Positions 26,980 to 35,061 are shown, numbered from the stretch's first letter. The stretch: 64,000 nucleotides of DNA from Paenibacillus sp. NFR01 (GCF_900111565.1 NZ_FOIK01000007.1:147937-211936), one strand, 5' to 3'. Made by a program: numbers and translations. The notes: generated by a model from the letters alone, not told the origin.

Positions 26980-27018
26980 TTGACACGCCGCATTTATATA
27001 TACTACAATCTGTAGTAT
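26980..27018 (+). promoter_or_regulatory. BlaI-type operator overlapping the repressor promoter
   Basis: TTGACA (26980-26985) and TACAAT (27004-27009) are 18 nt apart. A 19-bp perfect palindrome, ATACTAC-AATCT-GTAGTAT (27000-27018), covers the -10. TACTAC...GTAGTA is the typical BlaI/MecI operator sequence, so the operon is probably autorepressed. Confidence 0.85.
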
Positions 27019-27031
27019 CGAGGTGAACGAC

Positions 27032-27463
27032 ATGCCAATCAAACGAATCAACGTGGATGGGGAAGGGCTTCAGCGGTATTTCGGTACGCTCGAGGCGAAA
27101 ATCATGGAGCTGTTATGGGCTTCTGCGGGAATGAGCATCCGCGACGTCCAGTCCGTGTTGCAGCAGGAGTCGCCAATTACGGTGAATGCCGTGATGACGG
27201 TGATGAACCGGCTCGTGGAGAAAGGGCATCTGCTGAAGTCCTCCGGCGGGTTCGGCAAGGCGCGGGGCGCCGTCTACAGACCGGCGCTGAGCCGGGAAGC
27301 GTTCCTGGCCGAGCAGATGCATGCGGTGTCGCAAGGACTGATTCAGGAACACGGCAGTCTGGTCGTTGCGCATATGATCGATATGCTCGACGAAGCCGAT
27401 CCGGAGATTATTGCCAGACTGGAACGAAAGCTTAACGAAATGAAGCAAGGGAAGCCGTTATGA
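27032..27463 (+). CDS. BlaI/MecI/CopY-family repressor
   Basis: A 143-residue winged-helix repressor. The N-terminal 75 residues have the family layout (GTLEAKIMELLW, ITVNAVMTVMNRLVEKGHL), with recognition helix VNAVMTVMNRL. The C-terminal half is the dimerisation domain that partner proteases cleave to relieve repression. The ATG at 27032 has GAGGTGA 5 nt upstream. The stop overlaps the start of an M56 protease (ATGA). A matching operator also precedes the downstream lgt gene. Confidence 0.93.
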   Translation: MPIKRINVDGEGLQRYFGTLEAKIMELLWASAGMSIRDVQSVLQQESPITVNAVMTVMNRLVEKGHLLKSSGGFGKARGAVYRPALSREAFLAEQMHAVSQGLIQEHGSLVVAHMIDMLDEADPEIIARLERKLNEMKQGKPL

Positions 27464-28260
27464 GTCCGATATTCAAGGTAAGGGCCAGTTATGGCCTGAT
27501 GCTGCTGCTGGTCGGCGTCATCATGTTTCAGATGGGGGCAGCGGTCATGCGCTCGCCGTTGTATTTCCTGGATCCAGCCTGCAATGTGCCGCTGCTTGTG
27601 ACGGATCTGATGGTTGGCTTTGCCGCCGTGCGGGCGATATGGGCAGCTGTCGTACAAGTCCGGGCGCATCGGGCGGCAGCGCGACTTTTCTGTATGCATG
27701 AGGAACCTGACGCCACGCGGCGGCTGAACGAGGTCTACAGGGCTTGGGGAACTCCGATCCTCGTCGTGCGGGATGAGGGTTTTGTCGCTCTGGCCGCCGG
27801 CCTGCTGCGTCCCCGCATTATCGTTTCGACCGGCGTTTTGCAGCGGTTCGGCCCGGAAGAGGTAGAAGCGATCCTGCAGCATGAACGGCATCATTGCCTG
27901 AACCGGGATAACCTGAAGCGCTTCGTGTCGGAGATGCTGGCGCAGGCTTTCCCTTATTTGCCGATCATCCGGCCTGTGGTAGCTTATGCGAAGACCTGGC
28001 AGGAGCTGTTTGCCGACAGGTTCGCGATCGCACAGATGGGGACCTCGCTGCATCTTGGCAATGCCCTGTTGAAGTTCGCCCGAGAAGGACGGATCCCGCC
28101 GCGGGAGGCGGTTGCTCATTTTGCTGGGACAGCGCTGGAATACCGGATGCTGCAGATCATCGAACCAGAGACGGCGGTCAAGGTTCCGCTGCGGCTGTAC
28201 CGGCCGGTGCTGACAACTTGCTGCTTCTTGCTGCTGCTGATGCTTAGCGGCAGCTCGTAA
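27460..28260 (+). CDS. M56-family membrane metallopeptidase (BlaR1-like without sensor domain)
   Basis: A 266-residue protein related to the protease part of BlaR1/MecR1. Hydrophobic segments at about 10-28 and 44-65 anchor it. The zinc motif is HERHH (H141, E142, H145) and the third ligand is probably E182 in WQELFADRFAI. It ends with a hydrophobic tail (CCFLLLLMLSG) and lacks the extracellular penicillin-binding sensor of BlaR1, so its signal is unknown. It probably inactivates the overlapping BlaI-type repressor. Confidence 0.9.
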   Translation: MSPIFKVRASYGLMLLLVGVIMFQMGAAVMRSPLYFLDPACNVPLLVTDLMVGFAAVRAIWAAVVQVRAHRAAARLFCMHEEPDATRRLNEVYRAWGTPILVVRDEGFVALAAGLLRPRIIVSTGVLQRFGPEEVEAILQHERHHCLNRDNLKRFVSEMLAQAFPYLPIIRPVVAYAKTWQELFADRFAIAQMGTSLHLGNALLKFAREGRIPPREAVAHFAGTALEYRMLQIIEPETAVKVPLRLYRPVLTTCCFLLLLMLSGSS

Positions 28261-28268
28261 GCTTTTTT

Positions 28269-28297
28269 TTGGCAATAAATACTACGTTGTGTAGTAT
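28269..28297 (+). promoter_or_regulatory. Second BlaI-type operator, over the lgt promoter
   Basis: TTGGCA (28269-28274) and TAGTAT (28292-28297) are spaced 17 nt apart. The palindrome ATACTAC-GTTGT-GTAGTAT (28279-28297) has the same 7-5-7 layout and identical arms as the one before the repressor gene. This places lgt in the same regulon with its own promoter. Confidence 0.85.
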
Positions 28298-28329
28298 GTT
28301 TACATCCATTGGATACGGGAGAGGATTTC

Positions 28330-29103
28330 ATGAGAGTTGTATTGTTCAGCATTGGAGGCTACGAGGTTCATTCTTACGGCCTGGTTGTCGCATTGGCGGT
28401 TCTGCTGGCGATGGGCGTGGCGATGTTTCTGGCCAGAGGTACGGTCTACCGGGACCATATTCCCGGCCTCGTGATGTACTTGATTGTGGGTGCAATTGTT
28501 TTTGCGCGGATCTGGCATGTGTTCTTTTTCCAATGGCCTTATTATTCGGAGCATTTGGCGGAAGTGTTTACGATTTGGAAAGGCGGGCTGGCCATCCAAG
28601 GCGCTCTTGTCGGCGGATTGCTCGCGGCTATCGTGTATGTGCGCAGATATCGGCTGAACTTCTGGGAGTTGGCGGATATACTGGCACCGGCGGTGGTGCT
28701 GGGGCAAGGCATCGGGCGGATTGCCTGCTTTCTGAACGGGGATGCCTTCGGATCGCCTACCGGCCTGGGCTTCGGGATCGTGTATCCGCCGGGTACCATC
28801 GCTTTCGATACTTACGGCGCGCAGCCGCTGTGGCCGGCCGAGGTATGGGAAGGGCAGTGGGACGTTATTGTCTTCGTGCTGCTGATTTTGCTGAAATCCC
28901 GCAACTGGCGGCAAGGGTATCTCTTCCTGAGCTATGCCGCCATGTACGCCTTCGGCCGTTTCATGCTTGAATTCCTGCGCGGCGATTCCCCGCGTTACGC
29001 TTTGGACTGGACTGCCGGACAATGGACCAGCGTTGCCGCAGCCGCCGTCTGCCTGTTGTTCGCTGTTTATCTGGCCAAACGCCCGCGCCCGCTGGCTGAA
29101 TGA
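28330..29103 (+). CDS. lgt: Prolipoprotein diacylglyceryl transferase (regulated paralogue)
   Basis: A 257-residue membrane enzyme that moves diacylglycerol from phosphatidylglycerol to the lipobox cysteine of prolipoproteins. About seven membrane segments are visible, with HSYGLVVALAV near the start, GGLAIQGALVGGLLA, and the Lgt signature GRIACFLNGDAFGSP around R130. Compared with the canonical GRxGNFxNxE pattern, the first Asn is Cys and the Glu is Asp, as in alternative Firmicute Lgts. GGGAGAGG precedes the ATG. Its BlaI-type operator suggests an inducible second copy, with the housekeeping lgt elsewhere. Confidence 0.92.
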   Translation: MRVVLFSIGGYEVHSYGLVVALAVLLAMGVAMFLARGTVYRDHIPGLVMYLIVGAIVFARIWHVFFFQWPYYSEHLAEVFTIWKGGLAIQGALVGGLLAAIVYVRRYRLNFWELADILAPAVVLGQGIGRIACFLNGDAFGSPTGLGFGIVYPPGTIAFDTYGAQPLWPAEVWEGQWDVIVFVLLILLKSRNWRQGYLFLSYAAMYAFGRFMLEFLRGDSPRYALDWTAGQWTSVAAAAVCLLFAVYLAKRPRPLAE

Positions 29104-29360
29104 AAGGGGAGCTTTCCGGGGATTTTAAAAAAAATCATTGCTTCAATTTTATTGTTTCCAAATAGACGGAGTGCGGAGGGGAAGTTTGGAACTGTAGGAG
29201 CGGTAGCGACCGCCTTTGTCTTCGGATTTCCACTGCGATAGGCAATGTATTCAAGAAATCTGGAGACAACAGCGGCCGGAAGTCCAAACTTTTCACGCAG
29301 CAGCGACCCGCTATTAGCAAAGTAGATGTTGAAGCAATAATTCCAGGGAGGCGCATGTTC

Positions 29361-29645
29361 ATGTCCAGAAGAAACCGCAGGTACGCCGTGCCGGGAACGG
29401 CCGCAGCAATGCAGACATTCAAAGCCGAGGTAATGAAGCAGGAAGGTTATGACGTCGATCCCGCCCATCCCGACGCAGTGAAATACGAAGTAGCCAAGGA
29501 GCTGGGCGTGCCGCTTCAGCCCGGCAACAACGGGCGGCTGACGACCGAAGAAGCCGGGCAGATCGGCGGCAAAATCGGCGGCTCGATGGTCCGCGAGATG
29601 ATCCGGCTGGCCCAGGAGCAACTGGCGGACAAGCAACAGCCATAG
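29361..29645 (+). CDS. Alpha/beta-type small acid-soluble spore protein
   Basis: A 94-residue DNA-binding spore protein that coats and protects spore DNA. It contains the family signatures VKYEVAKELGVPL, the germination-protease-type region around it, and NGRLTTEEAGQIGGKIGGSMV with a helical end. The second ATG (29361) is preferred, since GGGAGG is 9 nt upstream, against 3 nt for the ATG at 29355. The 257 nt upstream hold no gene. A sigma-G promoter is expected but could not be assigned with confidence. Confidence 0.92.
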   Translation: MSRRNRRYAVPGTAAAMQTFKAEVMKQEGYDVDPAHPDAVKYEVAKELGVPLQPGNNGRLTTEEAGQIGGKIGGSMVREMIRLAQEQLADKQQP

Positions 29646-29664
29646 ACAGGTAACGCACCTCAAA

Positions 29665-29703
29665 GCGGCGGATTCCCGGAGGAGAAGGGATTCGCCGCTT
29701 TTT
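29665..29703 (+). terminator. Terminator of the spore protein gene
   Basis: GCGGCG...TCCC pairs with GGGA...CGCCGC, followed by TTTTT. Confidence 0.85.
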
Positions 29704-29783
29704 CGGCGTGAAGCTGATATACTGATTCTATAGATGCCTATCTGACCAGAAAGAACGTTAAATGTTAACGTGGTGAACAAAAC

Positions 29784-30704
29784 ATGAGAGTCAACCGGCT
29801 GCTCTCCATGCTGCTGATTATTTCCGCCCGGGGATTGGTTACCGGCAGAGAGCTGGCAGAGCATTTTGAAGTGTCGCTGCGCACGATCTACCGGGATATC
29901 GAAAAAATCGGCGAAGCGGGCATTCCGATCGCGGCGGCAGGCGGCAAAGGCGGGGGATACTACATCATGGACCATTACAGCATCGGCAAGCTCTTTTTCA
30001 ACCAGCAGGAGGCGCAGGCATTTGTGGCCGTGATGGAACATCTGGGCGTATTGTTCGGAAGGAATGAAGTCTTTAACGACATTGTGCTCAAAATGCGCAG
30101 TTCGCTCCCTTCATCCGGGGGTACAGATGCACTGAGCGTGAATTTGTCCCATTTCAGCATGGAGCAGCAATTGAAGGAGGATCTGCTGCAGATGAACGCG
30201 GCGATTGCCGGTCACCGGCTGCTGGTCTTTGACTATATCAACCGCGATATGGAGTACGCCGTACGGACGGTGGAACCGGTGCAGCTCGGCTTTGCGCATG
30301 GCCATTGGTATCTGACCGGCTATTGCCGGAAGCGGGAGGCTTACCGGAGGTTTAAGCTGGTGCGCATCCACCATCTGCGGCAGGGCGAAGTTTATGTACC
30401 CCGGGCTTTGCCGGTGGAGCAGATCCGGGAGCGGATCGACGGGAGCTACCGGGAGCGGGAGATCAAGGTGCGCTTGAGGTTCACGCCGCAAATCGGCCCG
30501 CAGCTTACGGAGTACTTTCGGCAGGAGGATATCCGGCTCGGGGAAGATGCCCATTACTACGTGGAGGACCGGTTTCCGTATGAGGATGGGCTGCTTAAAT
30601 TCATTCTTGGCTTCGGCAAGGAATGCGAGCTGCTGGAGCCGGCTGATCTGAGGGAAGAACTGCAATCCTATTTGAAAAATCTGCTGCTGTCCTACAATGG
30701 CTGA
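29784..30704 (+). CDS. HTH/WYL-domain transcriptional regulator (YafY type)
   Basis: A 306-residue regulator. Residues 1-60 are a DeoR-like winged helix (VTGRELAEHFEVSLRTIYRDIEKI) followed by GIPIAAAGGKGGGYYI. Residues about 140-225 form the WYL ligand-binding domain (VEPVQLGFAHGHWYLTGYC, RFKLVRIHHL), then the WCX extension. Ligand and targets are unknown. Its stop codon lies inside a terminator stem. The neighbour downstream encodes a DUF2785 protein. Confidence 0.93.
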   Translation: MRVNRLLSMLLIISARGLVTGRELAEHFEVSLRTIYRDIEKIGEAGIPIAAAGGKGGGYYIMDHYSIGKLFFNQQEAQAFVAVMEHLGVLFGRNEVFNDIVLKMRSSLPSSGGTDALSVNLSHFSMEQQLKEDLLQMNAAIAGHRLLVFDYINRDMEYAVRTVEPVQLGFAHGHWYLTGYCRKREAYRRFKLVRIHHLRQGEVYVPRALPVEQIRERIDGSYREREIKVRLRFTPQIGPQLTEYFRQEDIRLGEDAHYYVEDRFPYEDGLLKFILGFGKECELLEPADLREELQSYLKNLLLSYNG

Positions 30705-30730
30705 CGTACTGACGTCAGTCATTGTGTTTT
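30696..30730 (+). terminator. Terminator overlapping the WYL-gene stop codon
   Basis: A 12-bp stem (30696-30707 with 30712-30723, one G-T pair) and a 4-nt loop ACTG, followed by GTGTTTT. The TGA stop is within the left arm. Confidence 0.75.
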
Positions 30731-30787
30731 ATTGTGGGGATGCCGGCCTTGGGCTGGGGAATACTCACTGGATAAAGGAGCTTGCTC

Positions 30788-31633
30788 ATGAGTGGAAGAA
30801 GGGAAGCCCTGCGCAGCCATTTGCAGCGGCTGGAGGGCGAGGCGTTCCGCCTTCAGGAGAATGAAAATTGCAGGGATTATCTGCCGGAGATGCTGGAATA
30901 TATCGGGGATCCGGAGTCGGTGTTCCGGGAATGGATCTATGCGGCATTTTACACCTGGCTGTACCAGGAGGACTTATTGTCCCCGGCGGAAATGCGCGAA
31001 TTGCTGGCGGTATTGCTGGATGAACGGCATTTGTTTTACGGGATCGGTGAGACGACGGGGGAATCGGTCTTTACGCGGACGTTCTCGATCTTGCCCGTCT
31101 CGCTGATCATCGCGCGGCACCGCCAAACGCCGTTTTTACTACAGGAAGAATTCGCCGGCCTTCAGGCTGCGATCCTGCGGTATTACCGGGAAGAGAGGGA
31201 TCTGCGCGGGTATGTGGATGCCCTGGGCTGGGCCCATGCCGCGGCACACGGCGCCGACGCGCTGGATGAGCTGGCCCGCTGCCCGGAGAGCGGGGAAGTT
31301 TTCCGGCGCGAAGTGCTGAAAGAGGTGCAGCGCATGCTGGATAACGGCAGCCGGATTTTTAACGATGAGGAAGATGAACGGATGGCCACAGTCGTTGATT
31401 CCATGATCCGCGAATCGCTGCTGCCGGAGGAAGAACTGCTGAAGTGGATCGCCGGACTGGCCGCCTACGCCGACCGGCCGCGCAGCCGTCATCAGTCCAT
31501 CGCAAGGCAGAACAGTAAGCAGCTCGTGTGGTGTCTCGGCTTCCGAAGACCGCCCGAAAGCCGGAGCAAGGCGCTGAATTCGGCGCTGCAGGAAGCGCAA
31601 AATAAGCTGAACCGGTATATCGCGCAGAGCTGA
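30788..31633 (+). CDS. DUF2785-family protein
   Basis: A 281-residue, mainly alpha-helical soluble protein of unknown function. The family mark is the RGYVDALGWAHAAAHGADAL segment (about residues 140-158) within a series of helix pairs resembling HEAT repeats. The ATG at 30788 is chosen because AAAGGAG lies 7 nt upstream. It is followed by a phosphotransferase gene after 69 nt. No catalytic residues could be identified. Confidence 0.8.
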   Translation: MSGRREALRSHLQRLEGEAFRLQENENCRDYLPEMLEYIGDPESVFREWIYAAFYTWLYQEDLLSPAEMRELLAVLLDERHLFYGIGETTGESVFTRTFSILPVSLIIARHRQTPFLLQEEFAGLQAAILRYYREERDLRGYVDALGWAHAAAHGADALDELARCPESGEVFRREVLKEVQRMLDNGSRIFNDEEDERMATVVDSMIRESLLPEEELLKWIAGLAAYADRPRSRHQSIARQNSKQLVWCLGFRRPPESRSKALNSALQEAQNKLNRYIAQS

Positions 31634-31702
31634 ACGAAGTGCTATAATTGGAAATTGCCGGAATTTTCGGCAATCCAATATAGCGGCAGGGAGGCGGCAA
31701 GC

Positions 31703-32659
31703 ATGGTGGATTCATCGAGCCTGAAAGCGTATTTTGACAAACATCCGTTGATCGGCGGGGAGACAGAGTTTATCCGGATTTATAAGGGTTATTCGGCGGA
31801 CGGGAAGTATATTGCATCCAATCGGGAAGGGAGTCCCCGGTATCTCCTAAGGACGTATCCCATGGAACAGGATTCTGGAAGAAGATTGGAATTCTCCGGT
31901 CTTCGGATGATGGAAGCGCAGAACGTCAATTGCTCCAGGCCGGTTGAAATCGGAACCGCCCCGGAGCTCGGAATCGGATACATCCTTGCCACTTACATAG
32001 AGGGAAACGAAGCTGCGGACGAACTGCCCGGCTTAAGCGAAGAGGAGCAGTACCAGATCGGCGAATCAGCGGGACTGGAGCTCCGTAAAATCACCCAGGT
32101 TCACTGTCCTCATCCTTTACCTTCCTGGGAAGAACAGGTCACTGCCAAACACCGCCGTTACCGCGAGAAATATGCGGCATGCGGTGTAAGCGCTTATCAC
32201 GAGGCTGAGCTTTTGGCCTTTATCGACGATTATTTTCACCTCATCAAAGACCGGCCGAACCGGTTCCAGCATGATGATTTCCATATCGGCAATCTGATCG
32301 TGAAGGACGGAAAGCTTGCGGGCGTGATCGACTTTAACCGTTACGACTGGGGCGATCCCATCCATGAATTCGTTAAGGTCGGCATGTTCAGCGTAGAGAT
32401 CAGCGTGCCATTTTGCATCGGTCAGATTCAGGGATACCACCGGCATATGGAACCGGATGAAACGTTCTGGCAGCTCTACTCACTTTACCTGGCCATGACG
32501 CTGGTCTCTTCGGTCGTCTGGGCCCTGCAGTATGTACCGGAAGAGCTGGATTCCATGCTGGAGCGGATTGCCCGGGTGATGCACGACCACGACGATTTCC
32601 GGCTGATCGTTCCGAAATGGTACAGCGAGAACAAAGATAAATACAGAACAGTGGTTTAG
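31703..32659 (+). CDS. Aminoglycoside phosphotransferase-family kinase
   Basis: A 318-residue APH-fold protein. The catalytic motif is FQHDDFHIGNLIV near residue 190, followed by GVIDFNRYDWGDPIHEF, which supplies the metal-binding Asp. Related Firmicute proteins are annotated as APH-family kinases of unknown substrate. The ATG at 31703 follows GGGAGG by 8 nt. The S51-like gene follows after 18 nt and may be cotranscribed. Confidence 0.88.
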   Translation: MVDSSSLKAYFDKHPLIGGETEFIRIYKGYSADGKYIASNREGSPRYLLRTYPMEQDSGRRLEFSGLRMMEAQNVNCSRPVEIGTAPELGIGYILATYIEGNEAADELPGLSEEEQYQIGESAGLELRKITQVHCPHPLPSWEEQVTAKHRRYREKYAACGVSAYHEAELLAFIDDYFHLIKDRPNRFQHDDFHIGNLIVKDGKLAGVIDFNRYDWGDPIHEFVKVGMFSVEISVPFCIGQIQGYHRHMEPDETFWQLYSLYLAMTLVSSVVWALQYVPEELDSMLERIARVMHDHDDFRLIVPKWYSENKDKYRTVV

Positions 32660-32677
32660 TTGGGGAGGCAAACACGT

Positions 32678-33337
32678 TTGAAAACGCATTACTACCTCAG
32701 TTGGTTTAATGATTTTATTCCTGAGAAGCTGGTCAAATGGCTGCAGGAGGATATCAAAGACAGAAAATCGCTTGTTATGATCAGCGCTCAACCGCCCGGC
32801 AATAAAGGCGAGCAAATTAACATTGATGATGTTTTTGAAGCGGAATGGTTAACTCAGGCTAACCTTATATTTGAAGAATATCATTTCATTGATTACGGCA
32901 TGCGGAAGGAAGATGCCCAGCGGTTCATTCACAATGCTTCCGTCATTTTATTATGCGGTGGAGATCCTGTTTGGCAGAACGGTTTTTTGATCGAATACGA
33001 ATTATCGGATGCGATTAAGAACAGCAAGGCCGTTATAATGGGAGCCAGTGCCGGTGCGTTAAACATGGCTGCAAAATGGTTATGCTCGAAAAACGCTGGC
33101 CGTGAAGTTGAAACAAGTACTATATATAAGGGTCTAGGCCTGGATCATTTTTCCTATGAATCTCATTCTAAACGCGACTACGCCACGTTTGTTCAAGGCT
33201 ACTTGTTTCCCCTGTCTGAAGAGATTGATGTTTATGCGGCAGAACAGGAGAGTGCTATTCGTGTAAAGGACGGCCAGATAGACATCATGGGTAATGTATA
33301 TTTAATATCCCATTCAAAGATTCAGAAATTAGGTTGA
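32678..33337 (+). CDS. Peptidase S51-like (type 1 glutamine amidotransferase-fold) protein
   Basis: A 219-residue protein of the dipeptidase E/cyanophycinase-like family. The nucleophile elbow is GASAGALNMA with S124. Upstream LLCGGDPVWQ matches the GGD/GGN motif of the family. Peptidase E cleaves Asp-X dipeptides; this protein's exact substrate is unknown. A TTG start at 32678 is chosen because GGGGAGG lies 9 nt upstream. Base composition is visibly more AT-rich than the neighbours, with many AT-ending codons, suggesting later acquisition. A terminator follows. Confidence 0.85.
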   Translation: MKTHYYLSWFNDFIPEKLVKWLQEDIKDRKSLVMISAQPPGNKGEQINIDDVFEAEWLTQANLIFEEYHFIDYGMRKEDAQRFIHNASVILLCGGDPVWQNGFLIEYELSDAIKNSKAVIMGASAGALNMAAKWLCSKNAGREVETSTIYKGLGLDHFSYESHSKRDYATFVQGYLFPLSEEIDVYAAEQESAIRVKDGQIDIMGNVYLISHSKIQKLG

Positions 33338-33361
33338 GACTTTATGCGGTGAAAATATGAA

Positions 33362-33388
33362 AGGCCGTCCACGGGATGGCCTTTTTTT
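33362..33388 (+). terminator. Terminator after the S51-like gene
   Basis: AGGCCGTCC-ACG-GGATGGCCT (one G-T pair) followed by six or more T residues. Confidence 0.9.
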
Positions 33389-33429
33389 CCGCCTCGCGTT
33401 TGCTGGACGCATAAAGGAACAGGGAAAGT

Positions 33430-33477
33430 TTGACAATTGTCAAATCACGTATTATATTAAGTTTACACTCAATGAGT
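33430..33477 (+). promoter_or_regulatory. TetR-operon promoter with two palindromes
   Basis: TTGACA (33430-33435) and TATATT (33453-33458) are spaced exactly 17 nt. The perfect 14-bp palindrome TTGACAATTGTCAA overlaps the -35. A second palindrome, ACTCA-A-TGAGT, lies just after the -10. Either could be the operator of the TetR-type regulator encoded next. Confidence 0.7.
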
Positions 33478-33507
33478 AGACAGTCAACGAGAATGGAGCA
33501 ACCCGAA

Positions 33508-34221
33508 ATGGAACCCATACATCAAAAGAATCCGACGGGCCCAACGAACAAAACGGACCCAACGAATCCGGCGGGCCCAACAAATCGGACAGAGCCAGCC
33601 GCTCCCGGGACGCAAAAGTTATCCCAGCGGCATGCCCAGAAGCAGCAGACCCGGGAGCGGCTGATCGCAGCCGCGCTGGAGATGTTCGCCGGGAGAGGGT
33701 TTGCGGCGGTCAAAACGGCGGACATCGCCCTCGCGGCGCAGGTGTCGCACGGTACGGTCTTTGCCCATTTTGCCACGCGGGAGCAATTGCTGGAGGCAGT
33801 CATCGCTGAGTTTGGACGGCGGATTACTGTCCGCCTGCATGAGCTGGCAGCCGAAGGCGGGAGCCTGCGTGCGGTTCTGGCGGCGCATCTGCAGGGCATC
33901 CGTGAGCACGAGGCGCTGTACACGCGGATGATTGCCGAGGCGCAGCTGCTCGGCGACGGATGCCGGAATGCGCTGGTGATGATCCAGTCCGCCATCGCCT
34001 TTCATATCCTGCAAATCGCGGAGCGCGGGATGGACGAGGGTCTCATCCGCAGACAGCCGCCCGAGCTTTTGTTCAACACATGGCTGGGACTGATTCACCA
34101 TTATTTGCTGAATGGAGACTTGTTCGCGCCGGGAGGTTCGGTCGTGGAGCGGTACGGCGAACTTCTGCTGGAGCATTACATCGGTCTGATCGGCATAACG
34201 AAGGGAGGGGGATTGAGATGA
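33508..34221 (+). CDS. TetR/AcrR-family transcriptional regulator
   Basis: A 237-residue regulator. After an unusual N-terminal low-complexity stretch of Pro-Thr-Asn-type repeats (NPTGPTNKTDPTNPAGPTN, residues about 7-25), the TetR helix-turn-helix is clear: TRERLIAAALEMFAGRGFAA, then IALAAQVSHGTVFAHFATRE. The C-terminal ligand domain is helical. ATG 33508 has GGAG 9 nt upstream; ATG 33493 is the alternative. It overlaps the next gene by 4 nt (ATGA) and leads an operon that may include the DrrAB-type exporter. Confidence 0.9.
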   Translation: MEPIHQKNPTGPTNKTDPTNPAGPTNRTEPAAPGTQKLSQRHAQKQQTRERLIAAALEMFAGRGFAAVKTADIALAAQVSHGTVFAHFATREQLLEAVIAEFGRRITVRLHELAAEGGSLRAVLAAHLQGIREHEALYTRMIAEAQLLGDGCRNALVMIQSAIAFHILQIAERGMDEGLIRRQPPELLFNTWLGLIHHYLLNGDLFAPGGSVVERYGELLLEHYIGLIGITKGGGLR

Positions 34222-34463
34222 AGACCTGTATTGCCTGCGGGATGCCGATGGCGACGGCAGCGGAGCATGCCATGGGCGATCCGGAGAAGAACTATTGCGT
34301 TCACTGCGCCAGACCGGACGGATCGATGCAATCCTATGAAGAAAAGGCTGATTCTTTGGCCGGCTTCATTGTCCGGACGCAAGGGCTGGACCGGGAAGCG
34401 GCTTTGCATGCAGCAAAGGCGATGATGGCCAAGCTGCCGGCCTGGCGTGAAGCGGCTAAATAA
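34218..34463 (+). CDS. Putative zinc-ribbon protein
   Basis: An 81-residue protein starting with KTCIACGMPM and, after a 20-residue loop, YCVHCARPDG, the CxxC...CxxC pattern of a zinc ribbon (zf-ribbon_2 type). The C-terminal half is helical (ALHAAKAMMAKLPAW). Such proteins are often encoded beside TetR or AraC regulators. No activity is known. Its ATG overlaps the TetR stop (ATGA), and GGGAGGGG lies upstream. Confidence 0.82.
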   Translation: MKTCIACGMPMATAAEHAMGDPEKNYCVHCARPDGSMQSYEEKADSLAGFIVRTQGLDREAALHAAKAMMAKLPAWREAAK

Positions 34464-34482
34464 ACAAAGGGAGGGATGGAGC

Positions 34483-34800
34483 ATGGAAGCGAAGGTCAGC
34501 GATTCGTTTCAACGGTTCTACAGCGAGGCGCCGGAGCATGCCAAGGCGTGGATGGGGGCGGTCCGCAGGCTGGATAAAGCAAGCGCCCTGGATTCCAAAA
34601 CGGAGGAGCTTGCCTATCTGTCCGTACTTGCAGCCACAGGGCTGCTGAGCGGAATTCCTTTTCATGTCCACGGAGCGAAGGAGGCCGGGGCGAGCCGGGA
34701 CGAGGTGATCAGCGCGGTGCTGCTCGGCCTCCCGGCTGCCGGCAACCGGGTGATCGGCGCGTTGCCGGTTGCGTTGGACGCTTACGACGGGGAGAAGTAG
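34483..34800 (+). CDS. Carboxymuconolactone decarboxylase-like protein lacking the CxxC
   Basis: A 105-residue AhpD/CMD-fold protein (FYSEAPEHAKAWMGAV, KTEELAYLSVLAATGL, GAKEAGASRDEVISAVLLG). In redox-active AhpD-type proteins a CxxC sits before the conserved His. Here the region reads LLSGIPFHVHG, without cysteine, so thiol peroxidase activity is unlikely and the protein may bind a ligand or partner instead. ATG 34483 follows GGAGGGATGGAG. The next gene starts immediately after its TAG. Confidence 0.85.
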   Translation: MEAKVSDSFQRFYSEAPEHAKAWMGAVRRLDKASALDSKTEELAYLSVLAATGLLSGIPFHVHGAKEAGASRDEVISAVLLGLPAAGNRVIGALPVALDAYDGEK

Positions 34801-35061
34801 ATGGGCGCATTATGCGAACTGCCGAATATAGGCAAGAGGTTGGAGCAGCGGCTTGCGGCCGTCGGGATAACGGATGCGGATACTTTAAAAAGCTTGGGGA
34901 GCCGGGAAGCCTTTCTCCGGCTTCATTTGCGTGAGGGCGATACCTGCCTGTGCGCGCTTTGCGGGCTGGAGGGAGCGGTACAAGGCGTGCGCTGGCACCA
35001 GCTTACCCCGGCGACGAAAGCAGAGCTGAGAAAATTCTTTGAGTCGTTTACGAAAGTTTAA
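34801..35061 (+). CDS. Stand-alone TfoX C-terminal-domain protein
   Basis: An 86-residue helix-hairpin-helix protein: ELPNIGKRLEQRLAAVGITDADTL is the TfoX/Sxy C-terminal signature, followed by CALCGLEGAVQGVRW. In Firmicutes this domain commonly occurs alone and its role is unknown. In Proteobacteria TfoX promotes competence. The ATG directly follows the TAG of the previous gene, so expression is coupled. Confidence 0.88.
   Translation: MGALCELPNIGKRLEQRLAAVGITDADTLKSLGSREAFLRLHLREGDTCLCALCGLEGAVQGVRWHQLTPATKAELRKFFESFTKV

Noticed and set aside
27032..28260. Beta-lactam resistance operon
   Set aside because: BlaI and BlaR1-like genes are present, but there is no beta-lactamase or PBP gene, and the M56 protein lacks the penicillin-binding sensor.
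31703..32659. Aminoglycoside resistance gene
   Set aside because: Only the broad kinase fold is visible. The family includes many metabolic and spore-coat kinases.
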